Below, piece after piece: positions 36,564-45,996 of a stretch of 64,000 nucleotides of DNA. Every line of letters begins with the position of its first letter. The first letter of the stretch is position 1. Position numbers and translations under genes: made by a program. The stretch is taken from NCBI GenBank assembly GCA_043808235.1, contig JAZDFC010000052.1, positions 33,107-97,106 of the forward strand, in the 5' to 3' direction. Under the pieces are notes generated by a model. The model did not search any database, was not told the origin of the DNA, and saw nothing but the letters and a program-made list of their open reading frames with translations. This DNA comes from JAZDFC01 sp043808235 (GTDB lineage Bacteria; Bacteroidota; Ignavibacteria; Ignavibacteriales; Melioribacteraceae).

Positions 36564-37957
36564 CAGTTCAAAAAGAATTTTGTGATTATTGTGAAATAAA
36601 TAAACAGGCCGAGTATATCATTGGTAGTTTGAACAAACGGACCTGTCGAAATGGCAGGATCTATTTTTATCTTTTTTAATAGCACCGGGATAATTGCTCC
36701 GACAATTGTTGCGACAATCATGATCAAAATGAGAGTAATAGCAAGTAACAAAGAGAACGAAAGCGATACTTCATCTCGTGGAAAAATCAAGTAAGTCATC
36801 AATAGTAATGCAATTCCACATGCAACTCCATTGATAATCGAAACCCAGAATTCTTTTATGATATTTTTTATACTGTCGCTTATCCATATATCGCCTGTGC
36901 TAAGTCCCCGCACCATAACGATGGCCGCTTGAGAGGCCGAGCCACCGCCCATCGCCATTACGATGGGGATAAAAAAGGCTGCAACAATTAATTCTTTTAA
37001 ATATCTGTCGTAGGATGAAAGAACAAGTGCGTTGAGCATTTCAAGTACAAGTGCAATTAACAACCAGGGCAGTCTAATTTTGGAAATTGTGAATACCGAG
37101 TCACTATGTTCCTGCTCCTCGGATAAACCGGCGAATTTTTGAATATCCTCCGTAGCTTCTTCGCGGATAACGTCAACGATATCGTCGATGGTAATTCTAC
37201 CTATCATTTTTTTATCCTTATCAACAACCGCGAGCGAAACAAGATCGTATTTTTCCATAATGGATGCTGCTTCCTCCTGATCCACATCAGGAGTAACATA
37301 AATCAAATCCTCATCCATTATTGAGTTCATTAATGTATTAGAAGGATTAAGAAGCAAAGATTTTATAGGAACGATTCCGATAAGAGTATCGTCCTTTTTA
37401 AGAATAAAAATCTGATAGATATGTTCGAATTCATCCGCATTTTTTCTCACTTCTTCTATGGCTTCATTAATAGTGGCGTCATCATTCACACTAATGAAAT
37501 CAGTCGACATTATACCGCCGGCTGTATCCTCGTCATACTTTAATAATTCTTTCAGTTCATCGGAATCTTCTTTGTCGATATTTTCAAGAACATGTTCAGC
37601 TACAGAATCCGGCAGGTCGCTAACGATATCAGTCGCATCGTCCAATTCCAATTCTTCAACAATGTCAACAATTGTATCTGTATCTATTTCTTTAAGAATT
37701 TTTTCGCGGATATTTTCATCAAGTTCAACAACAACTTCACCTGCAGCTTCGGTATCGAGAAGATTGAATGCATATCTGGCTTCATCTACAGACAGACGAT
37801 TTATAATTTCAGCAATATCTGCGGCATGCAGATCGGCAAAGATAATACGGAGGCTATCACCCGCTTCATCTTCTATTAATTTCGAAATGTCTTCCAGAAG
37901 TTCTGTATCAACCTGAATTACATCTCTTACCCGAAAATTCTGATTTTCTTCACTCAT
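36563..37957 (-). CDS. mgtE: Magnesium transporter MgtE
   Basis: A 464-residue Mg2+ channel. The N-terminal helical domain with repeated LHAADIAEIINRL-type motifs (residues 1-140) is followed by a CBS pair (about 145-265) that senses Mg2+, then five membrane segments from about residue 300. The C-terminal motif DPAISTGPFVQTTNDILG carries the pore Asp. The first pore block reads MGGGSASQAAIVMVRGL, whereas the usual family form is GGNxGxQ. It overlaps rsmA by four bases. No Mg2+ riboswitch is visible, since it is an internal gene. Confidence 0.95.
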   Translation of the reverse strand: MSEENQNFRVRDVIQVDTELLEDISKLIEDEAGDSLRIIFADLHAADIAEIINRLSVDEARYAFNLLDTEAAGEVVVELDENIREKILKEIDTDTIVDIVEELELDDATDIVSDLPDSVAEHVLENIDKEDSDELKELLKYDEDTAGGIMSTDFISVNDDATINEAIEEVRKNADEFEHIYQIFILKKDDTLIGIVPIKSLLLNPSNTLMNSIMDEDLIYVTPDVDQEEAASIMEKYDLVSLAVVDKDKKMIGRITIDDIVDVIREEATEDIQKFAGLSEEQEHSDSVFTISKIRLPWLLIALVLEMLNALVLSSYDRYLKELIVAAFFIPIVMAMGGGSASQAAIVMVRGLSTGDIWISDSIKNIIKEFWVSIINGVACGIALLLMTYLIFPRDEVSLSFSLLLAITLILIMIVATIVGAIIPVLLKKIKIDPAISTGPFVQTTNDILGLFIYFTIITKFFLN

Positions 37958-38733
37958 CTATGGACTTGAAAAAATTTAGTGAGATTAATAAAATCTTTGA
38001 TATCAAGGTGCTCCGCCCGTAGGTTTAAATCGATATCAAAATCATTTAAAAAATTACTGTCAAATATACTATTACGAAGTGAATTTTTTAAAGTTTTTCT
38101 TCGTTTACCGAAAGAAGTTTTTACAAGTTGAATGAATAAATTATTGTCCAACTCTTTGTCTTCATCATTCTTGAATTTAAGATGTATTATAGCGCTGTCA
38201 ACATTTGGCTTTGGATAAAAAACATTCCGCGATACTTTGAAGCATAGTTGAACATCGGCAAAGTGGTTTAGGATAACCGCCAAGATTCCATAATCTTTCG
38301 ATTTCCTTTTAGCCGTCATCCTTTTTGCAACTTCGTACTGGACCATTAGTATAGCATCATCAATAATCCCTCTGTCTTCAATCAACTTGAAAAGAATAGA
38401 AGATGTTATGTTATATGGAATGTTTCCGATTACTCTAATCGGGTGTTGTGATCCAGAATGAATCTCATGTAAATTTGTTTTAAGAAAATCAGCCACTATT
38501 AAATTTAATCCGGGAAAGGATTCCTTCAACTCGGCAGCGACTTTTTTATCTATCTCAACCGCATAGAAATTATTTACCATTTTTAATAAATATTCGGTTA
38601 GCGCTGCGCGTCCCGGACCGATTTCAATTACCGTATCTTCCATTTTTGGGGCAAATTCAGCAATTATTTTCTTGATTACATTTTGATCGGTCAGGAAATT
38701 CTGTCCAAATCTTTTAAGCGGATGAAGATGCAT
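37954..38733 (-). CDS. rsmA: 16S rRNA adenine dimethyltransferase (KsgA/RsmA)
   Basis: A 259-residue enzyme that dimethylates two adjacent adenines in the 3' end helix of 16S rRNA late in 30S assembly. Signatures are RFGQNFLTDQNVIKKI, the SAM site TVIEIGPGRAALTEYLL, the catalytic NIPYNITSSILFKL, and the C-terminal helical block with SFGKRRKTLKNSL. First gene of a three-gene unit with mgtE and the PAP2 gene, each joined by 1-4 base overlaps. Confidence 0.97.
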   Translation of the reverse strand: MHLHPLKRFGQNFLTDQNVIKKIIAEFAPKMEDTVIEIGPGRAALTEYLLKMVNNFYAVEIDKKVAAELKESFPGLNLIVADFLKTNLHEIHSGSQHPIRVIGNIPYNITSSILFKLIEDRGIIDDAILMVQYEVAKRMTAKRKSKDYGILAVILNHFADVQLCFKVSRNVFYPKPNVDSAIIHLKFKNDEDKELDNNLFIQLVKTSFGKRRKTLKNSLRNSIFDSNFLNDFDIDLNLRAEHLDIKDFINLTKFFQVHR

Positions 38734-38947
38734 GGTGTGCTAATATTATGATTAAATTAATTATTTGTTAATATAAAATTACGATTTTTATCTTCCGCTT
38801 ACGATATTTTTGCATGAGAAAATTATGATGTTTATATTTCAGAGGGAAGTGAAATTGAAATATTGGCAATAAGCTAAATTAAGTATCTCGCTTTTGCCTT
38901 TATGCTTTATTTTTAAAGAAATTTATCAGCAAATTAGGAGTAATACC

Positions 38948-39916
38948 TTGTCCGATAATTACATTGTTTCAGTTGACCTCGGCGGTACAAAAATATTAAC
39001 TGCCCTTTTAACCAAAGATAAACAGATTTTGAATACAGTTAAATACGAAACTGATATAAGCGATGGCGAACAGAAATTAATTGAGATAATTGCCAAATCA
39101 GTAAATGAAGTCATTGCTATCTCAGAAGTTGATAAAGATGCAGTTAAAGCTGTTTGCATGGGCGTGCCGGGTACGGTTAATCCCGAAAGCGGAATTATCG
39201 GGAACGCTCCTAATCTTGGCATATCCAATTTCAATATAAAAGATGCAATGCAAAGTTATTTTACTTATCCGGTACTAATTGAGAATGATGTGAATCTTGC
39301 CGGACTGGGAATCAAAAAATTTGAGTTGGATGATAATATAAATAATATGCTGGTTGTCTTTATCGGAACCGGGATAGGTGGAGCTTTATTCTTTGGTGGA
39401 AAATTATACCGTGGTTCTTCTTTTTACGCCGGTGAAATAGGGCATATGCGTGTGAAGGGAAGAGGATATATAGCTTCGAAAGAGAAAAGTACGTCATTCG
39501 AATTAAGCGCCAGCAGACCCGCCATTGTATCCGCTATTGAAAATGATATTCGAAAAGGCAAAGATTCAACTTTGGCTAATACCATTCTCAAGGGAAAAAG
39601 TGTTAAAAGTAGATTGTTGTTCAAGGCGCTTGCTTCCAATGATGAAGTTGTAACGAAGCATGTTAAAAAAGCCTGCAAGATAACCGGAACTGTACTGGGA
39701 AGCGTGGTTACGCTTTTGAATATTGATACGATAGTAATTGGCGGCGGAGTAGTTGAAGCGATGGGAGATTATATGCTTCCCTGGATTGAAGAAGCTTTTA
39801 AAGTTTCTGTGTTAAAAGAACCGGGCGAAATTGTAAAAATAATTTCTACAAAATTAGGCGATCAAGCGCCACTTTACGGCGGGATTGCATTAGCTGAGGA
39901 ATATTCGAAAATTTAA
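38948..39916 (+). CDS. ROK-family sugar kinase / regulator lacking the zinc cysteines
   Basis: A 322-residue ROK protein. The ATP-binding VSVDLGGTKIL is at residues 7-17, the catalytic Asp is in the VLIENDVNLAG block, and the second phosphate motif is FIGTGIGGALFFGGKLYRG. The zinc site normally reads GHxxx...CxCGxxGCxE; here GEIGHMRVKGRGYIASKEKS has the His but no cysteine at all, so zinc binding is probably lost. No N-terminal DNA-binding domain is present, so it is more likely a glucokinase-type enzyme. The start is TTG 38948, with an AGGAG site 8 bases upstream. Confidence 0.85.
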   Translation: MSDNYIVSVDLGGTKILTALLTKDKQILNTVKYETDISDGEQKLIEIIAKSVNEVIAISEVDKDAVKAVCMGVPGTVNPESGIIGNAPNLGISNFNIKDAMQSYFTYPVLIENDVNLAGLGIKKFELDDNINNMLVVFIGTGIGGALFFGGKLYRGSSFYAGEIGHMRVKGRGYIASKEKSTSFELSASRPAIVSAIENDIRKGKDSTLANTILKGKSVKSRLLFKALASNDEVVTKHVKKACKITGTVLGSVVTLLNIDTIVIGGGVVEAMGDYMLPWIEEAFKVSVLKEPGEIVKIISTKLGDQAPLYGGIALAEEYSKI

Positions 39917-41865
39917 TTTGCGAATGATTTCTCGATAACTTCAAGTTGTTCGGTTAATTCTGCCCACCGGTGAAAGGTAGTTTCGAGTGTCTCTTTCACT
40001 TCAGCATACAATTTATTTTTTTCTTTTGCAATTTCCGGGGAGCTGTAAATCTCTATGCTTGATAATTCTTTTTCAGTTGTCATTTTTAATTCTTCAAGTT
40101 TTCCAATCTCTTTTTCAATTTCAACTATTTGCTGCTTGATGTCTTTTGTGGCGGCATATCTTTTCTGGCGGAGTTCGGCTTCGCTTCTTTTCTGATCCTT
40201 TTTATTCGATGTGCCTTCGATTGCCTTTTGCGCAGAAATCAGTGACTGCTCGGCTTCAATCTGCTCGTTTTTCTTATGTAAGTAATAATCAATTCCGCCG
40301 GGGTAAATCCTTAATTGCTTATTCCTTACTTCAACAATTTTATTTGTGATTGGCTTAATAAAATCTATATCGTGCGATACTATTATTAATGAACCACTAA
40401 AATCAATAAGCGCCTTTTGAAGAATTCGCTTCGAAGAAAAATCAAGATGATTCGTTGGTTCGTCCATCACAATCAAATTGGCGGAAGTTAATAAAATTCT
40501 TGCAAGGGCAACCCGGCTTTTCTCTCCACCCGAAAGTACTTTTACCTTTTTAAAAACTTCATCATCGCTGAAAAGAAATGAACCAAGTAAATTTCTGATT
40601 TGACCGGGAGTTAAGTCGGTAGCTATATCTTCGATAGACTCGAAAATATCTTTATCGAGATCGAGATTTTCAGCTACCTCTTGGGCATAATATGAAAAAG
40701 TTGTGTTATGACCGAGTTTTACCTCGCCTGAATCCGGCAACAACTTTTGGGCAATTATTTTGGATATTGTCGTTTTGCCAGCTCCGTTCGGTCCCACCAA
40801 AGCGATTTTATCCCCCCGCTCGACCAATAAACTAACATCAACGAGCACATCATTATTTCCGTAGCTCTTAGAAATATTTATCAGTTCAATCGGTACAATT
40901 CCGCTTTTGGGCGGATCTGGAAATTTTAATTTTATTTTCTCCTCATCATCCGGGAGTTCGAATGATTCGAATTTTTCAAGCTGCTTAATTCGGTTTTGAA
41001 CTTGTCGGGCTTTTGTGGCTTTATACCGGAATCTTTCGATAAATCTTTCTGTAGCTTTACGCTTTAGTTCCTGAACTCTTATCATCTCTTTTATTCGTTT
41101 GTCACGCTCTTCTTTGAATACAAGATATTCCTCATAATTACCCCGGTAAAATGAGATAGAATTATTGAATATCTCGAGAGTTCTATCGGTTACTTCGTTA
41201 ATAAAAAATCTATCGTGTGAAACGATGATTAACGCACCCTTGAATTTATGAAGAAATTCTATCAACCATTGTAGTGAGTCCAAGTCAAGATGATTGGTAG
41301 GTTCGTCCATCATCAACAAATCGTTTTTGGATAATAGCAGTTTGGCAAGTTCAATTCTCATTTGCCAACCGCCGGAAAATTCATGGGTCAATTTTGTGAA
41401 TTCTTCTTCTTTAAACCCAAGTCCTACTAACACTTTACCAATTTCGGAATCGATTGAGTAAAAATTTATTTCTTCTTTTCTATGGGTAAGATCGCCGAGC
41501 CGGTGAAGTAGTTCAAATTTTTTTTCATCGGAAAGAACTTGCGAGGATAGCTGATCATTTATTTTATTCTCTTCTACGACGATATCATTAATCTCTTGCA
41601 GCGAAGATTTTACCTCGTCGAATAAAGGTTTCCCGCGCAGTTGAATTAACTCCTGCGGGAGATAACCAATTTTAATTCCTCTTTGTTTGGAGATGTTTCC
41701 GGTTTCAGGTTTTTCGATACCGATCAGCAATTTGAGGAAAGTCGATTTACCGCTCCCATTTGAACCAACAAGAGCAATTTTATCTCCGTTATTAATGCGG
41801 AGATTAACATTCTCAAATAAATTATCGCCTGAAAACTGGATGGATAAATTTTGTAAATCGATCAT
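39913..41865 (-). CDS. ABC-F family ATPase (ribosome-associated)
   Basis: A 650-residue soluble protein with two ABC domains and no membrane part. Walker A GSNGSGKST and GPNGAGKTT, signatures EFSGGWQMRIELAKLLL and VLSGGEKSRVALARILL, and DEPTNHLD after both Walker B strands are present. A basic linker (about residues 250-300) and a C-terminal coiled coil (about 540-650, rich in Glu/Lys) match the Uup/YdiF/EttA group, which acts on stalled or initiating ribosomes. Its stop shares TTAA with the opposing ROK gene. Confidence 0.93.
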   Translation of the reverse strand: MIDLQNLSIQFSGDNLFENVNLRINNGDKIALVGSNGSGKSTFLKLLIGIEKPETGNISKQRGIKIGYLPQELIQLRGKPLFDEVKSSLQEINDIVVEENKINDQLSSQVLSDEKKFELLHRLGDLTHRKEEINFYSIDSEIGKVLVGLGFKEEEFTKLTHEFSGGWQMRIELAKLLLSKNDLLMMDEPTNHLDLDSLQWLIEFLHKFKGALIIVSHDRFFINEVTDRTLEIFNNSISFYRGNYEEYLVFKEERDKRIKEMIRVQELKRKATERFIERFRYKATKARQVQNRIKQLEKFESFELPDDEEKIKLKFPDPPKSGIVPIELINISKSYGNNDVLVDVSLLVERGDKIALVGPNGAGKTTISKIIAQKLLPDSGEVKLGHNTTFSYYAQEVAENLDLDKDIFESIEDIATDLTPGQIRNLLGSFLFSDDEVFKKVKVLSGGEKSRVALARILLTSANLIVMDEPTNHLDFSSKRILQKALIDFSGSLIIVSHDIDFIKPITNKIVEVRNKQLRIYPGGIDYYLHKKNEQIEAEQSLISAQKAIEGTSNKKDQKRSEAELRQKRYAATKDIKQQIVEIEKEIGKLEELKMTTEKELSSIEIYSSPEIAKEKNKLYAEVKETLETTFHRWAELTEQLEVIEKSFAN

Positions 41866-41892
41866 CTTACAGATTTTCTCTTCATCTTTTCA

Positions 41893-44148
41893 TCACTCAC
41901 GTATCACAGCAATTTTCCCGTGCGCAACATTGTTTGCCTCCTGGTCGTAAGCAACTATAATGTAGATACCGCTGGGAACAGTCTTGCCATCTAAATCCCG
42001 TCCGTTCCAAAATGCTATTTTCCCTCCTGGAGAATCGAATTCACTGATCAATTTACCGCTAATCGAAAGAATTTTGATGCTGGTGTTTTTAATCAATCCA
42101 TCTATCTTAATGTTAGCGTCTTGCCCGTTAGATAAATGAACGGGATTTGGATAAATAAATAATTCGCTAAAACTATCCAAAGGTTCAACAGCAACAGTTT
42201 GAAAAGACGTAAGCCCGTAATCGGTACCGACGTATACAATTCCCTTTATATTATCAATGGCGATGCTTTTAATATCATTGGCTGGTAATGGGCTGTTTGA
42301 TGTTGTAAAGTTTTCAAGCACTCGCGAACCGTCTGCAGATAAAAGAAATAGTCCTTCTTTAGAGCCAATCCATTTTCTATTGATAGCATCAACCGCGATT
42401 GACGTAATTGACTGCTGTTTAATTGCAAATGCTTCTGCGCTTAAAATATTATATTTGGGATTATCAGGATTACTATTAGGGATAATACTGATACCGAGAG
42501 AAGTACCCACCCAGATTTCGCCGCGAAGATCAACAGCGAGTGAAGTAATATTGTTGTTTCGCAAACCATTTTCAATTGTTATCCAACCCTTAAAATCATC
42601 GGATGAACTTTCGAATGTCCCTTGTTCATTAAAATAATATAATCCAAGATTGCCGTTGGTTACTGCAAACCACTTCGTGTCATATTGATCTATAACAAGG
42701 TGCTGAGACGTATTCCCGATTGGAATATTAGGTGAAGTAAATGTATAGTGGTACCATTGATTATCGCTGGTATTAACGCTTAAAACCTTCCTATCGTCCG
42801 GAACGAAATTTAAGAACCAACTATTATTTTTCGAATCATTCATAGCACCGGAAATAACAATAAAAGTTGGATAATCTGCAATTCCTGGTAAGTCGGTATT
42901 TTCAGAATTAAAAGTGATAAACTCATTATTACGAAAGCGGGTTACACCACCACCCCAATTGCAAAAGAAAACATCTCCATTTTCTTGAGCCGACGCAATG
43001 TGATACGCATTGCTTTTTATAACATCAAGTGTAGCCATGTTATAGTTCGTCCACTTCTCACCATCGAATTTATAAAAACCATATCCTGTCACATCTCTAC
43101 CGCTGCCTGCCCATAAATTTTCATTGATATCCACAGTAACACTATTAAATAGATTCGAAGCCGGTCCATCTGGAATTAATTTAGTTGATGAGCCTGAAGG
43201 GAAATATGTCAGACCGCTGCTTGTAGCAATAATCATAATACCATCGTTGCTGAAATCAATTTTATTGAAGGCTGAACCCGACTCCGTGTAAATTTCTTCG
43301 AAAACCTCGCCGGCGAATTTATATGCTGAACTGGAAGATACTTTTCCACTGTTGTCCTTATTGCTCACGATGCAATATAAATTCGAACCGAAGACTTTAA
43401 AATCAATAATGGAAACATCGAACCACATTTTTTCGATTACACTGCCCGATATACGATAAATCCCTTTATCAGTACCAACCATAACTTGATTATTAAATTC
43501 TGTCGCTGATAAAATTGATTCGGCAATTATATCAACACCCAAAGGATAAACATTCCACGTCTCAGGATCCGTAAGGCTTTGCACACCGGATTTTTGAATA
43601 GCTAAGCCTGCTTCAGTACAAATATAAATCAACGATCCCACGAAAACTGAATTGACTTTTGTCTCCGCTGAAAAACTTCCAAATTTTACTACTGTATCTA
43701 AAAAATTCAATGTAGCCGAGTGAATGAGTGAAACTCCAAAATCCGACGCGACATATATAGTATCCCCGCGCACTTCGAGGTCATTTATTCGTTTCTGATT
43801 TTTGTTCGAATTATAAATTTCCAATAATCTTTTTACTTTACCATTAGCGGGATCGTAAACATTTATCACTCCTTCTAATGTGCCAATCCAAATTTTTCCG
43901 TAATTATCAACGGCTAATGCGGTAAGGTTATGGCTGCTTAGTCCATCTGATTTTGTTATTTTTAAGTAGGAATTATTATTTGAGTCATACAGAAAGAGTC
44001 CACCATCCGTGATTGCCCAAATGCCGTTTGAGACACTTTGAACCGCCTGTGTATTTTTCATACATGTATAATTTTTCCATGACCCGATTTCTTGAGCAAA
44101 AAGAGAAGTACCAAGTACGAAAAACAGTAATAACCGGAAAATTTTCAT
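41893..44148 (-). CDS. Two-component-regulator-type beta-propeller protein with T9SS sorting domain (PorZ-like)
   Basis: A 751-residue exported protein. After a signal peptide ending in SLFAQE it begins IGSWKNYT and continues with many short propeller blades (for example GIWAITDGGLFLYD, NLTALAVDNYGKIWIGT). A C-terminal domain follows (YPNPVHLSN to KIAVIRE) with the T9SS sorting fold. This layout, including the start and the two-propeller length, matches PorZ, the T9SS surface component that feeds A-LPS to the PorU sortase. The low number of family-specific residues I can check leaves an ordinary T9SS cargo propeller possible. It lies 27 bases upstream of the ABC-F gene. Confidence 0.68.
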   Translation of the reverse strand: MKIFRLLLFFVLGTSLFAQEIGSWKNYTCMKNTQAVQSVSNGIWAITDGGLFLYDSNNNSYLKITKSDGLSSHNLTALAVDNYGKIWIGTLEGVINVYDPANGKVKRLLEIYNSNKNQKRINDLEVRGDTIYVASDFGVSLIHSATLNFLDTVVKFGSFSAETKVNSVFVGSLIYICTEAGLAIQKSGVQSLTDPETWNVYPLGVDIIAESILSATEFNNQVMVGTDKGIYRISGSVIEKMWFDVSIIDFKVFGSNLYCIVSNKDNSGKVSSSSAYKFAGEVFEEIYTESGSAFNKIDFSNDGIMIIATSSGLTYFPSGSSTKLIPDGPASNLFNSVTVDINENLWAGSGRDVTGYGFYKFDGEKWTNYNMATLDVIKSNAYHIASAQENGDVFFCNWGGGVTRFRNNEFITFNSENTDLPGIADYPTFIVISGAMNDSKNNSWFLNFVPDDRKVLSVNTSDNQWYHYTFTSPNIPIGNTSQHLVIDQYDTKWFAVTNGNLGLYYFNEQGTFESSSDDFKGWITIENGLRNNNITSLAVDLRGEIWVGTSLGISIIPNSNPDNPKYNILSAEAFAIKQQSITSIAVDAINRKWIGSKEGLFLLSADGSRVLENFTTSNSPLPANDIKSIAIDNIKGIVYVGTDYGLTSFQTVAVEPLDSFSELFIYPNPVHLSNGQDANIKIDGLIKNTSIKILSISGKLISEFDSPGGKIAFWNGRDLDGKTVPSGIYIIVAYDQEANNVAHGKIAVIRE

Positions 44149-44290
44149 TAATGAACTCCGAGCTTTCTTTTATAAATTTTAGTAGAATCATTCCCCCAAA
44201 ATTTATTTTGGACGAATTAAGATTGACCGCACAAATTTAATAAAAGATATTGTTTAGAAAGAAGGTAATTTGGAAAGACCATTAATTAGA

Positions 44291-45121
44291 TTATGCGCTG
44301 TTACGCATCAACATCTTTCTCATAGCATCTACTTTTGAAGGGGACATGAAATATTTGCCAAGTTTTTCTTCGTCGCCCTTTTTACCACCATGAAAATCGG
44401 AACCGCCGGATTCCAATAAGCAATATTGATTCACAATTCCACGATAAAATTTTATTTGATAATCGTTGTGTGATGGATGCACTACTTCAATTCCGTCTAT
44501 TCCCGCATTTAATAAATACATTAAGACTGATTCCTTCATATACCCGGGATGAGCGATAAATGATAAGCCACCGGCTTCATTAATCAGTTTTAATGCGCTT
44601 TGTGCCGACACATGAATTTTTCTTTCGTATGCAGGTCCATCATCTTTTAAGAATTTATCAAATGCTTCATAATAATTTTGTACAACGCCCAATTCCTGTA
44701 AAGTAAAAGCAATATGGGGGCGCCCGATTGCGGAATCTTTTGCATGATCCATTATATCAGAAATATTAATGGCTATACCAAGATTATTCAGTTTATTTAC
44801 AATTCGCTTTGCACGATGATATCTTTCAACCCTGAAAAATTCTAGATACTTATTCAACTCTTCATTCTTTATATCAATAAAATATCCGAGCAGATGTACT
44901 TCTCTATCTTCAATATCGGTGCTTATTTCAACACCCGGAATCACTTCCACGCCAATTTCTTTTCCATATGCCATCGCTTCATCAAGGGCGTTAATACTAT
45001 CGTGATCTGTTATACTAATGATATCCAGATTAGCCTGTTTAGCTTTTGCCACTAAATCCAACGGCGAATTAGCTCCATCGGAACACGTGGTGTGCATATG
45101 TAAATCAACTCTGGATCGCAT
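44291..45121 (-). CDS. PHP-domain phosphoesterase (RNase AM / 3',5'-bisphosphate phosphatase-like)
   Basis: A 276-residue PHP-fold metal phosphatase. Metal ligands are visible in VDLHMHTTCSDG, ISITDHDSINAL, VIPGVEISTD, GRPHIAFTL, FIAHPGYM, and the C-terminal SGGSDFHG. This pattern with the TCSDG start matches the YciV group, which hydrolyses 3',5'-nucleoside bisphosphates and trims short RNAs. It is 5 bases downstream of the Crp/Fnr gene and probably cotranscribed with it. Confidence 0.9.
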   Translation of the reverse strand: MRSRVDLHMHTTCSDGANSPLDLVAKAKQANLDIISITDHDSINALDEAMAYGKEIGVEVIPGVEISTDIEDREVHLLGYFIDIKNEELNKYLEFFRVERYHRAKRIVNKLNNLGIAINISDIMDHAKDSAIGRPHIAFTLQELGVVQNYYEAFDKFLKDDGPAYERKIHVSAQSALKLINEAGGLSFIAHPGYMKESVLMYLLNAGIDGIEVVHPSHNDYQIKFYRGIVNQYCLLESGGSDFHGGKKGDEEKLGKYFMSPSKVDAMRKMLMRNSA

Positions 45122-45126
45122 TTTAA

Positions 45127-45807
45127 CTAACCGTATATTTCCTTGAATTTCTCGTAATTCAATATTTTTAGATTCGAGCCTTCTAACTCCACTAATCCTT
45201 TTTTTGCAAAGGAATGCAAAGTTCTCGAAATTGTTTCTCTCGATGTTCCTGCCATATTTGCCAAATCCTGCTGTAAAGGCAATCTATCAATCTCAACTAT
45301 ACCCTGTCTAATTTTTCCAATGTCATCAGCCAATTGTAAAATGACAGTTGCAACTTTTCCTTCGGCATCTTTTAAAGAAAGCGCTTTAATCTTTACATCA
45401 GCAGCGCGCAATCTTTTGGTTAATTCCTGTAATAAGGCTATGGCTATTTCAGGATGATCTCTCAACATTCCCAAAAAGTCTTCACGCTGAATGATGAACA
45501 ATTCTGCATCTTCAAGCGCAATTACAGTTGCAGATCGGGTCATACCATCAAGTAATGCCATTTCGCCAAAGAAATCTGAATCCGAGAGAATACTTAAAAT
45601 AACTTCACGTCCATCATGGCTTGAACGAGCAACTTTAACTTTTCCAGTAATAATTACAAAAAGAGCGCCGCCAGCTTCCTCTTCCATTAGGATTACGTTT
45701 TCCTTTTTGTAAGATTTTCGGTTACCAATCTGAGATATCTTTTCGATTGTTTCAGGCGGTAACTCCGAGAAAATCGGCACATAATTCAAAAAATCAGAAG
45801 AAGACAT
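45127..45807 (-). CDS. Crp/Fnr-family transcriptional regulator
   Basis: A 226-residue regulator with an N-terminal cyclic-nucleotide-binding fold (residues 15-130; FFGEMALLDGMTRSATVIAL is the phosphate-binding-cassette region) and a C-terminal winged helix with LANMAGTSRETISRTLHSFAKKG. No cysteine cluster of Fnr type is present, so it is closer to Crp-like or ligand-free members. It is divergent from gapA with a 189-base shared intergenic region, so it may control gapA, its own operon, or both. Confidence 0.92.
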   Translation of the reverse strand: MSSSDFLNYVPIFSELPPETIEKISQIGNRKSYKKENVILMEEEAGGALFVIITGKVKVARSSHDGREVILSILSDSDFFGEMALLDGMTRSATVIALEDAELFIIQREDFLGMLRDHPEIAIALLQELTKRLRAADVKIKALSLKDAEGKVATVILQLADDIGKIRQGIVEIDRLPLQQDLANMAGTSRETISRTLHSFAKKGLVELEGSNLKILNYEKFKEIYG

Positions 45808-45924
45808 AGTTTCCTTAGTTACAGTTGTTCAAAAAAAATAATTTCCAAAGGAATATTACTTCATTTTTGACCTTTTTATGTAATAATCCAACCGAATTTA
45901 AGTAATTTTAACAAACAACTCAAA

Positions 45925-45956
45925 TTGAATTTATAATTTCTGATATTTATATTTCG
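45925..45956 (+). promoter_or_regulatory. Candidate Bacteroidota-type promoter of gapA
   Basis: TTG at 45925-45927, 20 bases, then TATATTTCG at 45948-45956, close to the Bacteroidota consensus. The 13 bases GATATTTATATTT are identical to the lepA candidate and sit at the same distance from TTG. A strong ribosome-binding site (AAGGAGGT, 45982-45989) and the ATG at 45997 follow. Confidence 0.5.
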
Positions 45957-45996
45957 TTTCGAGATGTTTAAATAACCGTAAAAGGAGGTATTTCTT

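Noticed and set aside
37458..37916. 152-codon open frame opposite mgtE (plus strand)
   Set aside because: Its translation is a low-complexity Ser/Ile-rich sequence, and the opposite strand encodes the clear MgtE domains. It results from the codon bias of the real gene.
36560..38760. Mg2+ riboswitch for mgtE
   Set aside because: mgtE starts inside the end of rsmA, leaving no leader; the region before rsmA shows no M-box-like structure that I can recognise.
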